Shown here piece after piece: positions 18,708 to 29,813 of a stretch of 64,000 bases of DNA. The notes beneath the pieces are model-generated. The model worked only from the letters and a program-made list of their open reading frames with translations. It was not told where the DNA came from and made no database searches. The translations under genes and the position numbers were made by a program. Origin of the DNA: Rhodosporidiobolus odoratus (lineage: Eukaryota > Basidiomycota > Microbotryomycetes > Sporidiobolales > Sporidiobolaceae); contig JAOANU010000001.1 of the NCBI GenBank assembly GCA_034387635.1, positions 682,001 to 746,000 on the forward strand, written 5' to 3'. How positions within the stretch are numbered: the first letter of the stretch is position 1; every line of letters begins with the position of its first letter.

Positions 18708-20084
18708 ATGGCTTCTCGAATTGCCGCAAAGCGTTTGCAAAAGGTACGTAGAGCTCTCCTCACAGATGTATTCGTGCTCACAAGCTCCGGCCCGTAGGAG
18801 CTCAACGAGCTGCAGACAAAAGGCCCGCCCGTCGGTACGCTCCTCAAGTGGGGGCGAAGGAGCTGTCGAGCGTGGAGTCGCCTAGTCTGACGGTCGCGTG
18901 TACTCTCCGCAACAGGCTGTCGCATTGTCAAGGCCGAGGACCTCGAGGAGTGGACCATCGCCATGCAAGTCTTGGGAGAAAGCGTTTACGAGGGAGGTGC
19001 GTCAATCTCATTCTGCCTAGCCCACGTGCTGCTGCTTACCATGTTCATATTTCTTACACCTAGAGGAGTTTGCGCTGGTATGCTCCTACCACGTCGGATG
19101 AGGTCAAGCAGCTGACCTGTCGTCTACTGTTCCGATTTGCGTACTTGCACGAATTCGCCTGTCAACAGCGGTTCCGCTTTACCTCACAATACCCTATAGA
19201 CGTAGGCTGCCTTCTCATGACGATACCTCCGAGCCAGTAGTGTGTGTGCGGAACTGACACGCCTTGTCGTCCCTCTCATGCGATTTCGCATCCTATGCTC
19301 GTACGCGCGATGTGCCCCCAATCGCCCTTACCCCTTCCCTTCCTATTATCGGCCCTCCTCTCAGTCTCCAGAGGTAACCTTCGTGGTTTCGGGCGACTTC
19401 AAACCGCCGACACATCCGCATTGCTATACGTGCGCATTATCTAGTCTTGATACTGCTGCTCATCTCTCCTGCTGACATGCAACACACACAGAAACGGTCA
19501 CATTTGCGCAAGTGTCCTGGGCAGCGGTACGTGCGGAGCCAGCGCGCTGTCGTCCTGCGGTCCGAACAATTGGGGCAATTCAGGGCGAGAAAAGCCTGAC
19601 CTTCTGCAAATTCGTCTGCAGGCTGGTCTCCGGTGTTGAATGTCCAGAGCCTGCTGCTCACTATGCAATCAATGCTGGCGAGCTGCAAGAAGAAGGAGCT
19701 CCCACCAGATAACGATCGGTGCGCTTCTTCCCTTATACTATCTTGTCTCGTACTCTGCCGGCTCTATCGTGCAACAAAGCCGTATACTGACTGGAGATCG
19801 CTCTCTGTGCAGCTACGTGCGTCTGCCTCTCTTGTCCCGAGCACTCAGAGCTAGTAGATGACATGTCTCATTTCCCCTGACTGTGACTTCTGGATGTACA
19901 GATCCGGAACGCGCCGAAGTCGCCAAAGGATACCCGATGGTGCGCTACTTGTCCCGTGCAATGCCTCATGAGGCTCTGAGACTGACTTTTTCGCTTCCGC
20001 CCTTGTTTCGTTGCTTCGACCGGCTTCAGGGCTTACCACGACGGTCCGCTTCCCGCTCTCAGGTCTACACTCGCCGTTCACTGA
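18708..20084 (+). CDS. Ubiquitin-conjugating enzyme E2, UBE2W type, split into many tiny exons
   Basis: UBE2W-type E2s attach ubiquitin to protein N-termini. The spliced protein begins MASRIAAKRLQKELNELQ and continues through YPIDTPEVTFVVSG-like sequence, the motif THPHCYTNGHICASVLGSGW and VQSLLLTMQSMLASCKKKELPPDN. It has the active Cys in GHIC and the HPH motif in place of the usual HPN, which is a UBE2W trait. It ends in SPKDTRWAYHDG, matching the KTRWWYHDD tail of UBE2W. The frame of the last exons works only if a 4-nt exon CTAC (19813-19816), flanked by GTGCAG and GTGCGT, is included, giving DNDR-Y-IRNAPKSPKDTRW. About ten exons code for roughly 160 residues. The first ATG after the divergent promoter is used. 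Confidence 0.88.
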
Positions 20085-20929
20085 CTCCGCTCGCCCGTAG
20101 ATACCGTCTAAGCCACCGCGGCCCAACGTTCTTCTTCACTTCCACCTTTCTTCGCCTCTTCCCTTTTCTTTCTTCTCTTATAGCTTCATCGCGGTCCATA
20201 ATCCCAGTCTACGTCTTCTTCGCACTGCCGTGTCGCTGCTACTCTTTCCGCCCTTTCCCTCGCTGTCACGTCGCCAATCGTTACTGTAGCTCCGCTTTTA
20301 CCGGCAACCTGGTTCGCCGACTCGCCGGTGGCCCAATCCGACCCGTTCCGATACTGGTTGGGATTCCGCTGGGTCCGAACACGCTCGCCGTGGCACGGCA
20401 GGAGCTGGCTTCAGGGCAAGCGTGAGGGGCTCTGTTGCGTGAGGCGCTGTGCAGTAAGCTCGCATCGACTTGTATAGAATTGGAAGCACATTAAGGTGGG
20501 AAGCCGTTTGCGAGCCAAGTTCTTTCTCGGAGATCTTTCGGCTTTCTGTCTAGGCGGAAGGGAAAGGGCGCTAGACAGGGCTTTGCTCATGTCCGAGATA
20601 TTATTTGGCTGAGTGCGTGCGAAAGAGACGAGAGAAGAGCGCGGCTTGAGAAGGCCGGCGAAACAGGAGAGATTGGGAGAGATAGATGAAGAGCGCGAGG
20701 GGAGGGGACATGGGACGGGAGCAGTCGGAGTATGACGGTAGCCGAACCTTGGCGCGTGGACAGGACTAGCTGAAAGCGGATCGGCGAGGTGAAGGACAGA
20801 TCGGATAGGTGGGGACAAATCAACGAAGTTGCAACATTTCCCCTCCTCTCTCCGACCGCACGAGACCTTCTTCTCCCCTTCACTCTTTTCTATACTCTTA
20901 CCGCTTTACCGCTTCTTACTCCTTACGTC
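20085..20929. other. Intergenic: E2 3' end and acetyl-CoA synthetase promoter
   Basis: About 845 bp with no supported gene. A long pyrimidine-rich stretch (20130-20260) and a second one just before the next start codon (20850-20925) are typical of promoters in this window. Confidence 0.4.
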
Positions 20930-23900
20930 ATGCCTCTGAACGAACACGGCGTTGACCCGACTATCTCTCACCCCGTCTCAAAGCGGAACCAAGAACCGCA
21001 CCACCGCCCTCATGCCACCACCGCTGAATATGAGCAGCTCTACAAGGAATCTGTCCAAGATCCGACAGGCTTCTGGGACAGGGTGCGTTCGTATTTCCTT
21101 ACGAGTTGAGCCTTCGGATTTCGGCAAGGCGGGACAGGTCGACTAGACTTTGGGAGCTCGGGAGATCGCTACAACGGTTCGGACATGGCGGGGGCGTGTG
21201 AGAAAGATGTCAGGACAGCTTGGGAGTGCCTGGTGGCCAGATCAGCTCACTGGTGTGCGGGAGAGAGCCAGGAGACGGGCACTCGCTCCGCTCTCCTGCC
21301 TTTGTTGGGGCGGCGGGGCCTTGCCCTGCATCGCGCATCGCACGCGTTCCGCAGCTCCAGATGAGGCGTACAGGCTCATAGCAGGCCCGATCTGCTGCGG
21401 CGAAAAGCCCAGCGATAGCTGGACATCTCACATCTGCCTTGCGAAGGTCCCCGAGCGAACGGAACTGACCTTTCTCGCTCGCCGATTTAACGATGTGTCG
21501 CGCAGATGGCTAAGGAGCACATCTACTGGTACGTTTGCTTGCTCGCGTCTACGATGAAGCCGGAACAGGCTGATGGAAATTTCCCATCCTCCCGTCTTTC
21601 CTGCAGGCACCGCCCTTACTCGACCGTTCAGGCTGGATCTTTCGAAGCTGGTGATGTTCAGTGGTTCCCGGAAGGAGGACTGAATGTCTCGTACAACTGC
21701 GTAGACCGATGGGCGTACAAGCACCCGAACAAGGTGAGCCCCACTTCGCCTCTTCTTCCCATCTTCCGTTGTGAAAAGTCCTGACCTGGTTCTCTTTTTG
21801 CGCAGACCGCTATCATTTGGGAAGCTGATGAGCCTGGGGAGCACGTCGAGCTTACGTACGAGCAGCTCCTCCAGGAGGTGTGCAAGACTGCCAACATCCT
21901 CAAGTCTTACGGTGTGAAGAAGGGTGACGTGCGTGGACTTTTATCTCCTAAGCGCTATTGTCTGCTGATCTGGACTCGCGGAACCGCAGACCGTTGGAAT
22001 CTACCTTCCCATGGTTCCCGAAGCCGCAATTGCCTTCCTCGCCTGCGCCCGCCTTGGTGCTGTTCACTCCGTCATCTTCGCCGGTTTCTCTGCCGAATCT
22101 CTCCGAGACCGTGTCGTAGACGCCAAGTCCCGAGTGGTCATCACCACCGACGAGGGCAAGCGCGGTGGCAAGACGATCGCGACCAAGTCGATCGTAGATG
22201 CTGCTCTCAAGGAGGCGCCGGGCGTCGAGCACGTCCTAGTGCTCAAGCGTACGGGAGGGAACGTCAACTGGGTGAAAGGTCGCGATCACTGGTGGCACGA
22301 GGAGAAGCTCACCGTTCAGCCGTACTGCCCGCCCGAGATCGTTTCTTCTGAAGACCCGCTTTTCATCCTTTACACCTCTGGTTCTACCGGCAAGGTACGC
22401 CATGATTCCTCTTCAATCCGCTCAAAACAAATCGGCACTGACGATTCTGTAGCGAAACAGCCCAAGGGTGTCGTCCACTCCTCCGGCGGTTACCTTCTCG
22501 GAGCTCTCATGACCCTGAAATACGTCTTCGATGTCCACCCCGAAGACCGCTATGCCTGCATGGCTGACGTCGGATGGATCACGGGTCACACCTACATTGT
22601 TTACGGTCCTCTCGCTAGTAGGCTTTCTTTCCGTCTCTGACCTGAAGATAATCAGGCTCATCGGTTCCTTCGGTTCTCCCTTCAATCAGACGGTGTCACG
22701 ACTACCATCTTCGAATCTACCCCCGTCTACCCCACCCCCTCTCGCTTCTGGGAGACCGTTGCCAAGCACAAGCTTACTCAGGTGCGAGCGTTTCCTCGTC
22801 TGCTCAGCTGCCACGGTTTCTGACTCATTCCTTCTCGCAGTTCTACACTGCTCCTACCGCCATCCGTCTCCTCCGTCGCCTCGGCGAGCACCACACCAAG
22901 GGTCACGACCTTTCCACGCTCCGCACTATCGGTTCCGTCGGCGAGCCCATCAACCCGGAAGCGTGGGAATGGTACTGGGAGCATGTTGGAAACAAGGAGT
23001 GTGCCGTTGTCGACACTTACTGGCAGACGGAGACCGGTTCCATCATCATTACGTGCGCTCGATTTTCTTTTTCTCCCTGTAATCGAGCTTACCCTTTTTG
23101 TGGTTCCCAGTCCCCTTCCCGGAGCGACCAAGACCAAGCCTGGAGCTGCTACTCTCCCCTTTTTCGGTATCGACCCTATCCTCCTCGACCCGACTACCGG
23201 CAAACTCGTCGAGGGCAACGATGTTGAGGGCGTTCTCTGTGTCAAGAAGCCCTGGCCTTCAATTGCCCGGACCGTTTACGGCGATCACAAGCGTTTCCTC
23301 GAGACCTACATGAACGTCTACCCCGGCTATTACTTTACCGGTGACGGCGCTGGACGCGACCACGATGGTTACTGTGCGTTTTTCCTCTTCTCTCTACCTC
23401 CTTTCTTGTAAGACGATGCTGACTCTCACTACGACATAGACTGGATTCGTGGCCGCGTCGACGATGTTATCAACGTCTCTGGCCACCGTCTGTCCACCGC
23501 CGAGATCGAGTCCGCGCTGATTCAGCATAACGGCGTCGCCGAGGCTGCCGTCGTTGGTATTCCCGACGAGCTTACCGGACAGGCCGTCGTGGCCTTCGTC
23601 ACGATGAAGCCTGACTTTGCATTCGACCCCTCGGAAGAGGCCGCTCTCCTGAAGGAATTGGTCTTGCAGGTGCGTTGTCTTCCTTCGAGCTTCCTCTTCC
23701 TCGTCTTCCTTCACCCTCTGACGCCCCGTTTCGTCACAGGTGAGGAAGACCATCGGCCCCTTCGCGAACCCCAAGAGATGCGTCCTCGTTGAAGACTTGC
23801 CCAAGACGCGAAGTGGCAAGATCATGCGGAGGGTGCTGCGCAAGGTGTCTGCTGGTGAGGCAGACCAACTGGGCGACCTGTCGACTCTGGCAGACCCCTC

Positions 23901-24022
23901 GGTTGTCGAGAGCATCGTACGTTGCCTGTTCCCCCCTCTTCTCCTTGACCACCAGTACAAGCGCGGGACTGATGTGTATCCTGTTCCATGCCTCGCAGAA
24001 ATCGAAGTACGCTTCGCTTTAG
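20930..24022 (+). CDS. ACS1: Acetyl-CoA synthetase (AMP-forming)
   Basis: Activates acetate to acetyl-CoA through acetyl-AMP, in cytosol and nucleus. Exons join to a full-length enzyme: [18 protein letters not shown].., [58 protein letters not shown], the P-loop [18 protein letters not shown] (an intron splits it after GSTGK), [59 protein letters not shown], and the catalytic lysine motif [12 protein letters not shown]. It ends KSKYASL. About eleven exons; introns are 55-100 nt with one of about 400 nt after the first exon (about 21080-21505). Domain order and length fit the Acs family. Confidence 0.96.
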
Positions 24023-24541
24023 GTCAACTTCCGACAACCCATCTCTCTCTTGTTCCCCGTCGTTACTTTAGGATATACCACCCTCGCACTGCTTCTCTCG
24101 CTCGTTCTCTCGGGAACGTATCATGTATTCTGCCATGCGCGTCTCCCCTTAGTTTTTGCTTCTCTTGGGGTATCAATGAAATGGCTATTGTAGTTCGTAG
24201 TATCCTTTTTCTCCCTTACAAGCTCGATGAGGAGTGCAGCCCGTGTGTGAAAAGTGGCGGTTGATGGCGGAGAAGTCGCCGCTTCTTCCGACTTATTCCT
24301 GCTGTTCCTCTTCTTGCTGCAGACTGCGTTCCCGTAGACTGTACACAGCTTATCGCACTGTCTCTCTCTCCGCCCTGCGGTTTCCGGCGCATAGTCAACC
24401 TTTACGCAACCTCATCAACCGACTTCTCGTCGTCGCCTTTCGTCGCCCTCGATCAACTGTGGACGACTCGAAAGGGAGCTCAGCAGCAGGGATAGAAGGT
24501 CAAGCAAAGCTGACAGCTGCACAGTCGTCTCTGGAGGCAAG
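24023..24541. other. Intergenic between two plus-strand genes
   Basis: About 520 bp covering the ACS1 3' UTR and the transporter promoter. No gene seen. TA-rich sequence near 24060-24215 probably holds the poly(A) signal. Confidence 0.4.
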
Positions 24542-27146
24542 ATGAGGTATGTCGTCTCTCCCGCAATCGAACGTGGGCAAAGCTGCATGGGCGAGGCCGT
24601 GGCCGGGGCGGAGCAAGGAAGCAGCGTGGCGTCGCATAGAAGCTACGAGTGGGCGCCAGGAGTCCCATCTCCGTTGGGCGACCTTTACAACGCACCCTCC
24701 TCCACTGCCTTCAGCACCTCGTGCGGCCCACCTTGCAACGGAACTCACCTAGACCCTCCGCAGCGACGCGGCCGTCCCTGCCATCAATGCTCTCATCTGG
24801 CTCGCCGTGAAACCCATCATCAAGCTCGCCCTTCCTACCGCCATCGGCTTCGTCCTTAGTCGAGCGGACCTCTTCCCGGCTGCGGCAAGTCGAGGTGCTT
24901 CGCAGGTCATCCTCAATTGCACTTTACCCGCACTGCTGTTCTCAAAGATCGTGCCCTCTATTACGCCGCAAAATGCTGCTGCGATCGGTGCGTTCCGTTC
25001 CCCCTGCTCTTGCTTCTCCGCTGTGCATAAGAGGGTATGCTGATTCGTTCCTCCTTCATCTTGCGTTCTCCACAGGTCCTATCTTCTTGATCGGATTCGT
25101 ATATCTCGGTCTGTCCCTCCTACTTGGGATACTTATCCGTGTCCTCTTGCCGACCCCCAGGAACTTTAGGTGGGGCTTGTTGGCCGCTGCGACCTGGAGC
25201 AATTGGTATGCATGCGCTACACAATCGTCTTGACAAGGCAGAGTAGCTGATATCTTGATTGTCCACCTTGTAGGGGAGATTTGCCGACATCGGTAGTTCA
25301 AACTATTTGTGCCGGCGCGCCTTTTTCCGGTCAGGCCGACGCCGACCTTGCTGTTGCCTACGTCGCCATCTTCATCCTCGTCTTCTACCTCACCCTGTTT
25401 CCCATGCGGGGCATTCACCTCATCGAGCGCGACTATACTCACCCAGCAAAAGCAAAGTCCGACCTCGAAGGTGGCGAGGCGACTTCGGCACAGTCGGGTG
25501 CGCTGCTCAGTCGGCTTGGAGGTATGGTCAGAAGGCGCGGACGAAAGGAGGAGGGCGTCGGAGAAAGCGTGGACGAGAAGACCGCAGAGGAACTAGCAGA
25601 CAAGCCTGTCCACTCTCTCGGCAAGATGCCTTCAACTGCTTCCCGCCACGAACCCGTTCCTTCCTTCTCTCCCATACACCGCACCACTACCTCGCGATCC
25701 ATCGACTCTGCTTCGGTCCGCCAGATCGCCGGCGCCGCTCATGCGGCTGCACCCGGTCAGACGCCCGAACATCTCTCGGCTGCCTCGGCAACGGCTGCAG
25801 ACTCGGGCACCGGCATGCGTCGACGTGGCTCGTCTGGGCGCTTGCAGCTAAGGCAGGCAATCGCGCAGCGGGAGAGGCTCAGGACTATCGCAGGCTCTCC
25901 GGAAGGTTCGGTTATCGACGATGAGGAGCTCACAGAGGTTGGAACGGCAAAGACGGATGCTGAGATGGGAAGTCTCCGTAAAGGAGGGGCTAGCAGTTCC
26001 AACCCCGCCACATCACCTGCACCTCGGCCGGATGAGGAAGACGCGGACAAGAAGGACGGTTCTTTGAAGGGCATGGAAAGCGGGGCTTCCGTTGTCGAGC
26101 ACGATAAGCCGCGAGTACAGCGGATCTTGCTCAGCCTCAAGGGTTTCCTTCTTTCTCTCGCAACTCCGCCAACCATTGCGCTCGTCACGGCACTTGTCTG
26201 TGCACTGGTAAACCGGCTCAAAGCAGTACGTCGCCCCTGGTGTCTCGGTGTCCTTCCTGTCGCTGATCCTGATGGGTTGCCTCCAGCTGTTCACGGTCGT
26301 GGACGACTACAGCTGGCACCCTACAGCGCCAGACGGTGACCCTCCTCTCGCCATCATCCTTGACACAGCTACTTTCGTCGGGTGAGTCAGTACATCAACG
26401 TACCTGAGAAGCAACTGACATGTTTCGTTCGAACAGTAATGCCTCTGTCCCGCTAGGTCTACTGGTCCTCGGTAGTGCCCTTGCGAGGGTGAATTTCCTG
26501 CTGTCCTTCTCATGCTTCTCCCCCGCTGATCTGTCTTGTTCTCCATCAGATGCGAATTCCCCGACCGATCTCCAAACTTCCCCTCGCCTCGATAGCCGCA
26601 CTGGCTGCTGCTAAGCTCGTCATCCTGCCCGTCTTCGGCTACTTCTTCGTCACCGCTCTCGCCAAGCACACTTCCCTGATAGACCAGGATGATCGAGTCC
26701 TCCAATTCACGGTGCGCTATCGCTCCGAGACCTCCTCCCACCTCTGAATAGTCTTGTGATGTATGCTGACATGCATCTTCTCGTCCATGCATAGGCTGTC
26801 TTCTTCTCTTGCGTTCCTACAGCCACGACACAGGTTGCGCTTACACAGGTTAGTCTCCCTGTCTGCGCCTCTTGCCACTTCCGTCGACACGCGGACCAGT
26901 CTCCCTCGTCCCTTGCATCCCCTTTTCGCTTCGTGCCCGCCCTCCTCGCCTATACCTCGGCCGCCCGGTTGACTCATATCTGTCCCCCTTTCCGTGTACT
27001 CTCCTTTTGCTTTGCAGATCTTCGCACCGGAAAGCGGCGAGGGCTCGAACTCGGACGTTCTCGCTTCCTATCTCATCTTCCAATATGTCGTATTCGTCTT
27101 CAGCAGCGTCATCTTGACGGCTATTACCCTCAGCCATATCTTCTAG
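24542..27146 (+). CDS. PIN-like (auxin-efflux-carrier fold) membrane transporter, ECM3-related
   Basis: A membrane transporter of the Mem_trans family, which in fungi includes Ecm3 (ER; substrate unknown). N-terminal helices: ALIWLAVKPIIKLALPTAIG, SQVILNCTLPALLFSKIVPS, GPIFLIGFVYLGLSLLLGI and WGLLAAATWSNWGDLPTS, with the conserved N-x-x-L-P and NWGDLP motifs. A hydrophilic loop of about 230 residues (25450-26110) is rich in Ser, Arg and Glu. A second helix set follows: GFLLSLATPPTIALVTALV, DTATFVGNASVPLGLLVLGS, LVILPVFGYFFVTAL and the last near YVVFVFSSVILTAI, ending LSHIF. The start is inferred: ATGAG (24542-24546) followed by a 222-nt intron to CCGCAG (24768) gives MSDAAVPAINALIW. An ATG at 24807 in the same frame would remove part of helix 1. 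Confidence 0.85.
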
Positions 27147-28201
27147 ACGGCAACGGTATTGTAGAACACCAGCAGTAGTGATTGTTGTATCAAGCCTCAA
27201 GCAATTCCGCAAGGTCACAGCGATCCGATCAGGTCCGGTAGTGGTGGTCGCGTGCTTGTATGTCTCCCTGCTGCCTTAGTTGCAGAGGGAACTGTGAACG
27301 CGGGAGTTCCACAGTGTAGATACTGGAGGATGACATGGATTGAGATGGATGCAGGCCTGCCTCTGCACATCGATATGCTGCAAGGGAGGACTGTCTAAAT
27401 CTATTGGCGCACAGATACTCGTCCATAACCATCGACTCGCGCTGTACCCAACCTGTGTGAGGGCGTACACACCAGAGACCAGCTAGAAAAGAGAGGACGA
27501 CCGGTGTGGCCTTCTCAATTCGGAAGAACTACCAAACGCACACACTACCGAGATTCTGCAAGTTCTGTGGAGGCTGCCACTGGTAGCGCGCATAGCTGAC
27601 GGCATCGACGCTGCAGAAAGTAGGGTCAACAAGTCACCACATAGTTAACACGCTGCTCGAGGTTTTTCTCTCGAATCCTTTACCCTGTCAGCAGGGTACA
27701 GCGTGGGAATGCTCTGCCACTCGAGGTGTAGGAGTATCGCTGGGAAGACAACTCGCACGTGTGGCCCCCCAACACAAGCCGGAAAGTATCATAGCCTTGG
27801 CAGATTGTGCTTCAAACGGGTTCTCCTCGATTCCTCCAGTGAAGCACACCCAATAGCCTTCCCCTCGCCGACACTGCGTTCCTCACCGATACCAGAGTAC
27901 CCCAGGCATCCAGCATAGGATGAGAGACCTGTTTCGTATCATCGTACTGCTAAATTCGGACTCGAGACTCGAGGGAGATTGGAGAGAAGGGTGGGGACGA
28001 AAGGTAGAAATCAGGACTATTGAGACAGTGCGAAAGGAGATAGAGTATAGAGAGTATAGGGTGGAGAGTATGGAGGGGAGGGTGACGTGAAAAGCAAGGA
28101 GAAAAAGCTACAAAAGCCTCGGCCCCCTTTCACACGCTTCAACATGTTGCGGCCAACCTCAAAGCGGGTGTCGGGGTAGTCGAGCTTGCCTGCAGCATTA
28201 C
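27147..28201. other. Convergent intergenic region
   Basis: About 1.05 kb between the 3' ends of two genes. I see no exon chain, tRNA or repeat. AG-rich sequence at 27960-28100 is probably the YOP1 3' UTR side. Confidence 0.4.
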
Positions 28202-29218
28202 TTACTGAGCAACAACCGGGGTAGGGGTAGTGGTGGTCGCGGCGGGAGTAGGGGCCTTGCGCTGCTGGGTCATGAGAGGCTTGATGAGTTTGTCGTGGAC
28301 AACAATGGCGCCACGGGTCGAGGGAAGGGTGAGGTAGAGGATGAAGATGGTCTTGAAGGTGTAGTACTGTTGTGGCAAAAGAAGAAATTTAGTATTGGCA
28401 GTTGACATAGGCGCGAGAAACACCAAAAAAAGGAAGCAAATTGTAGCGAGGTGAGCAAACATACGTAGGGGAACCTGCAGCAGGATCAGTGTCAGACTTT
28501 GGTTCACGCTTGGGAAGCAGGGCAAGCATGGCGCGAGGCAGGTTGCCATAGAGAGAGGAGACCACACTGGGCAGAGCAGAGAAAAAACGCACCAAGACAC
28601 AATCACGCCGCTGAACGACTCAAGGAAAGAGAACAGCCCGAATATACACCAGTATGAGAGCCACTGGACATCATCGTCGTGGCCCGGAGTCTCGAGCGCG
28701 CGGAGGGACAGGTAAGCCGGGAAGGCAAACCCGAGCAGGTTGGTGAAGAACGAAGCCGCGACGTTGCTGTTCATTGCGTAGAATTTTGATCAGCCGCATG
28801 TTCACCGTGCCAGCTGGCAGCCTTCGACCCCCTGCAAGACATCCGAGAAAAGAAGGAAAGACCCACAAGAAAATCAAGGTGGAAACGACGGAAGCAGTAC
28901 CAAGGACGGCGTAAGCCTTGGGGACCGAGATCTGCTGCTCGAGGCGGTTGAGAGCCTGTACGAGACAAGGCGGGTCAGCGCTGTTTGCTTCATCAAGGCG
29001 GTGCACTCCGCAGCCTCGAGCCAAGTCGTGTGATACCAAGGCGTGGAACGTACAGGGTACTTGGAGAGCTGCAGACATGCAACGAGGTATCGTTAGCCAC
29101 GCGCAATTCGAAGCGATGAGCATCACCTCCGATGACGCCTCGCGGGACGAGTGACGGAGCTGCGTACCTCCTTGTCAACCTGGGAGATGTAGTACTCAAA
29201 CTTCTGCTGAGCGGACAT
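28202..29218 (-). CDS. YOP1: Yop1/REEP ER-tubule shaping protein (TB2/DP1/HVA22 family)
   Basis: Membrane-hairpin protein that curves tubular ER with reticulons. Spliced sequence: MSAQQKFEYYISQVDKE.., then LNRLEQQISVPKAYAVLGTA, then NLLGFAFPAYLSLRALETPG with DDVQWLSYWCIFGLFSFLE, and YTFKTIFILYLTLPSTRGAI with HDKLIKPLM. The family landmarks PKAY, PAYLSL.ALE, the D-D-x-x-L-x-Y-W block and the LP-x-x-x-G-A block are all present, in the same order as yeast Yop1. The protein ends in an Ala/Thr/Pro-rich tail (TTTTPTPVVAQ). Length is close to the usual 170-200 residues. At least six short exons. Confidence 0.92.
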
Positions 29219-29813
29219 GATTGCTGTTTGTTGTTTGCGGGTGTTGGTGTTGTAGACTGTACCGGGAGTGACAAGAAGAGAGAAAGGGAAATGACGGAAA
29301 GAGGGGAGTGATAAGCGATCTTTTCCCACACGACCAGCACACCTCTGAGCTGGCCCGCCTGCTGCATAGCTCTCATGCGTATGTTGCAGCTAGCCTCTGC
29401 TCGTAAGCCCGACTCCGTCCGGTTGCGGGTTTAGTGAGATGGAAATGGGTGACGGCTGCCTCGAGGAGAGGAAGGTGCTGCTGAATGAGGGGCTTACAGA
29501 GTGTTCTGCGGGTATGGACGAGGTCAGACAGCGCTCTTGTAAGTAAGAATAGTATCGGTACGCACGCTCGACGAGTGACGAGTGAGAATTCAAGTTCAAG
29601 GTGGGACCAACCTCATTTCTCCCTCGACGCCGAATTCGATTCCGCCTGAATGCCACCGTCATCGACCCTCTCCTCTCTTCTTACATCTCCGTACCGCACA
29701 CATGACTAAGGGCATCTGGCAGAGGATATGACCGTAAAGAATAGTTACAAGCAACAAGACACCAGAAAAACCACGCGAGAAAATACAGAAAAAGGAATCC
29801 GTGGCAACTACAC
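29219..29813. other. Intergenic: YOP1 promoter and 3' end of the next minus-strand gene
   Basis: About 595 bp with no supported gene. It contains the YOP1 promoter; nothing specific stands out. Confidence 0.4.
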
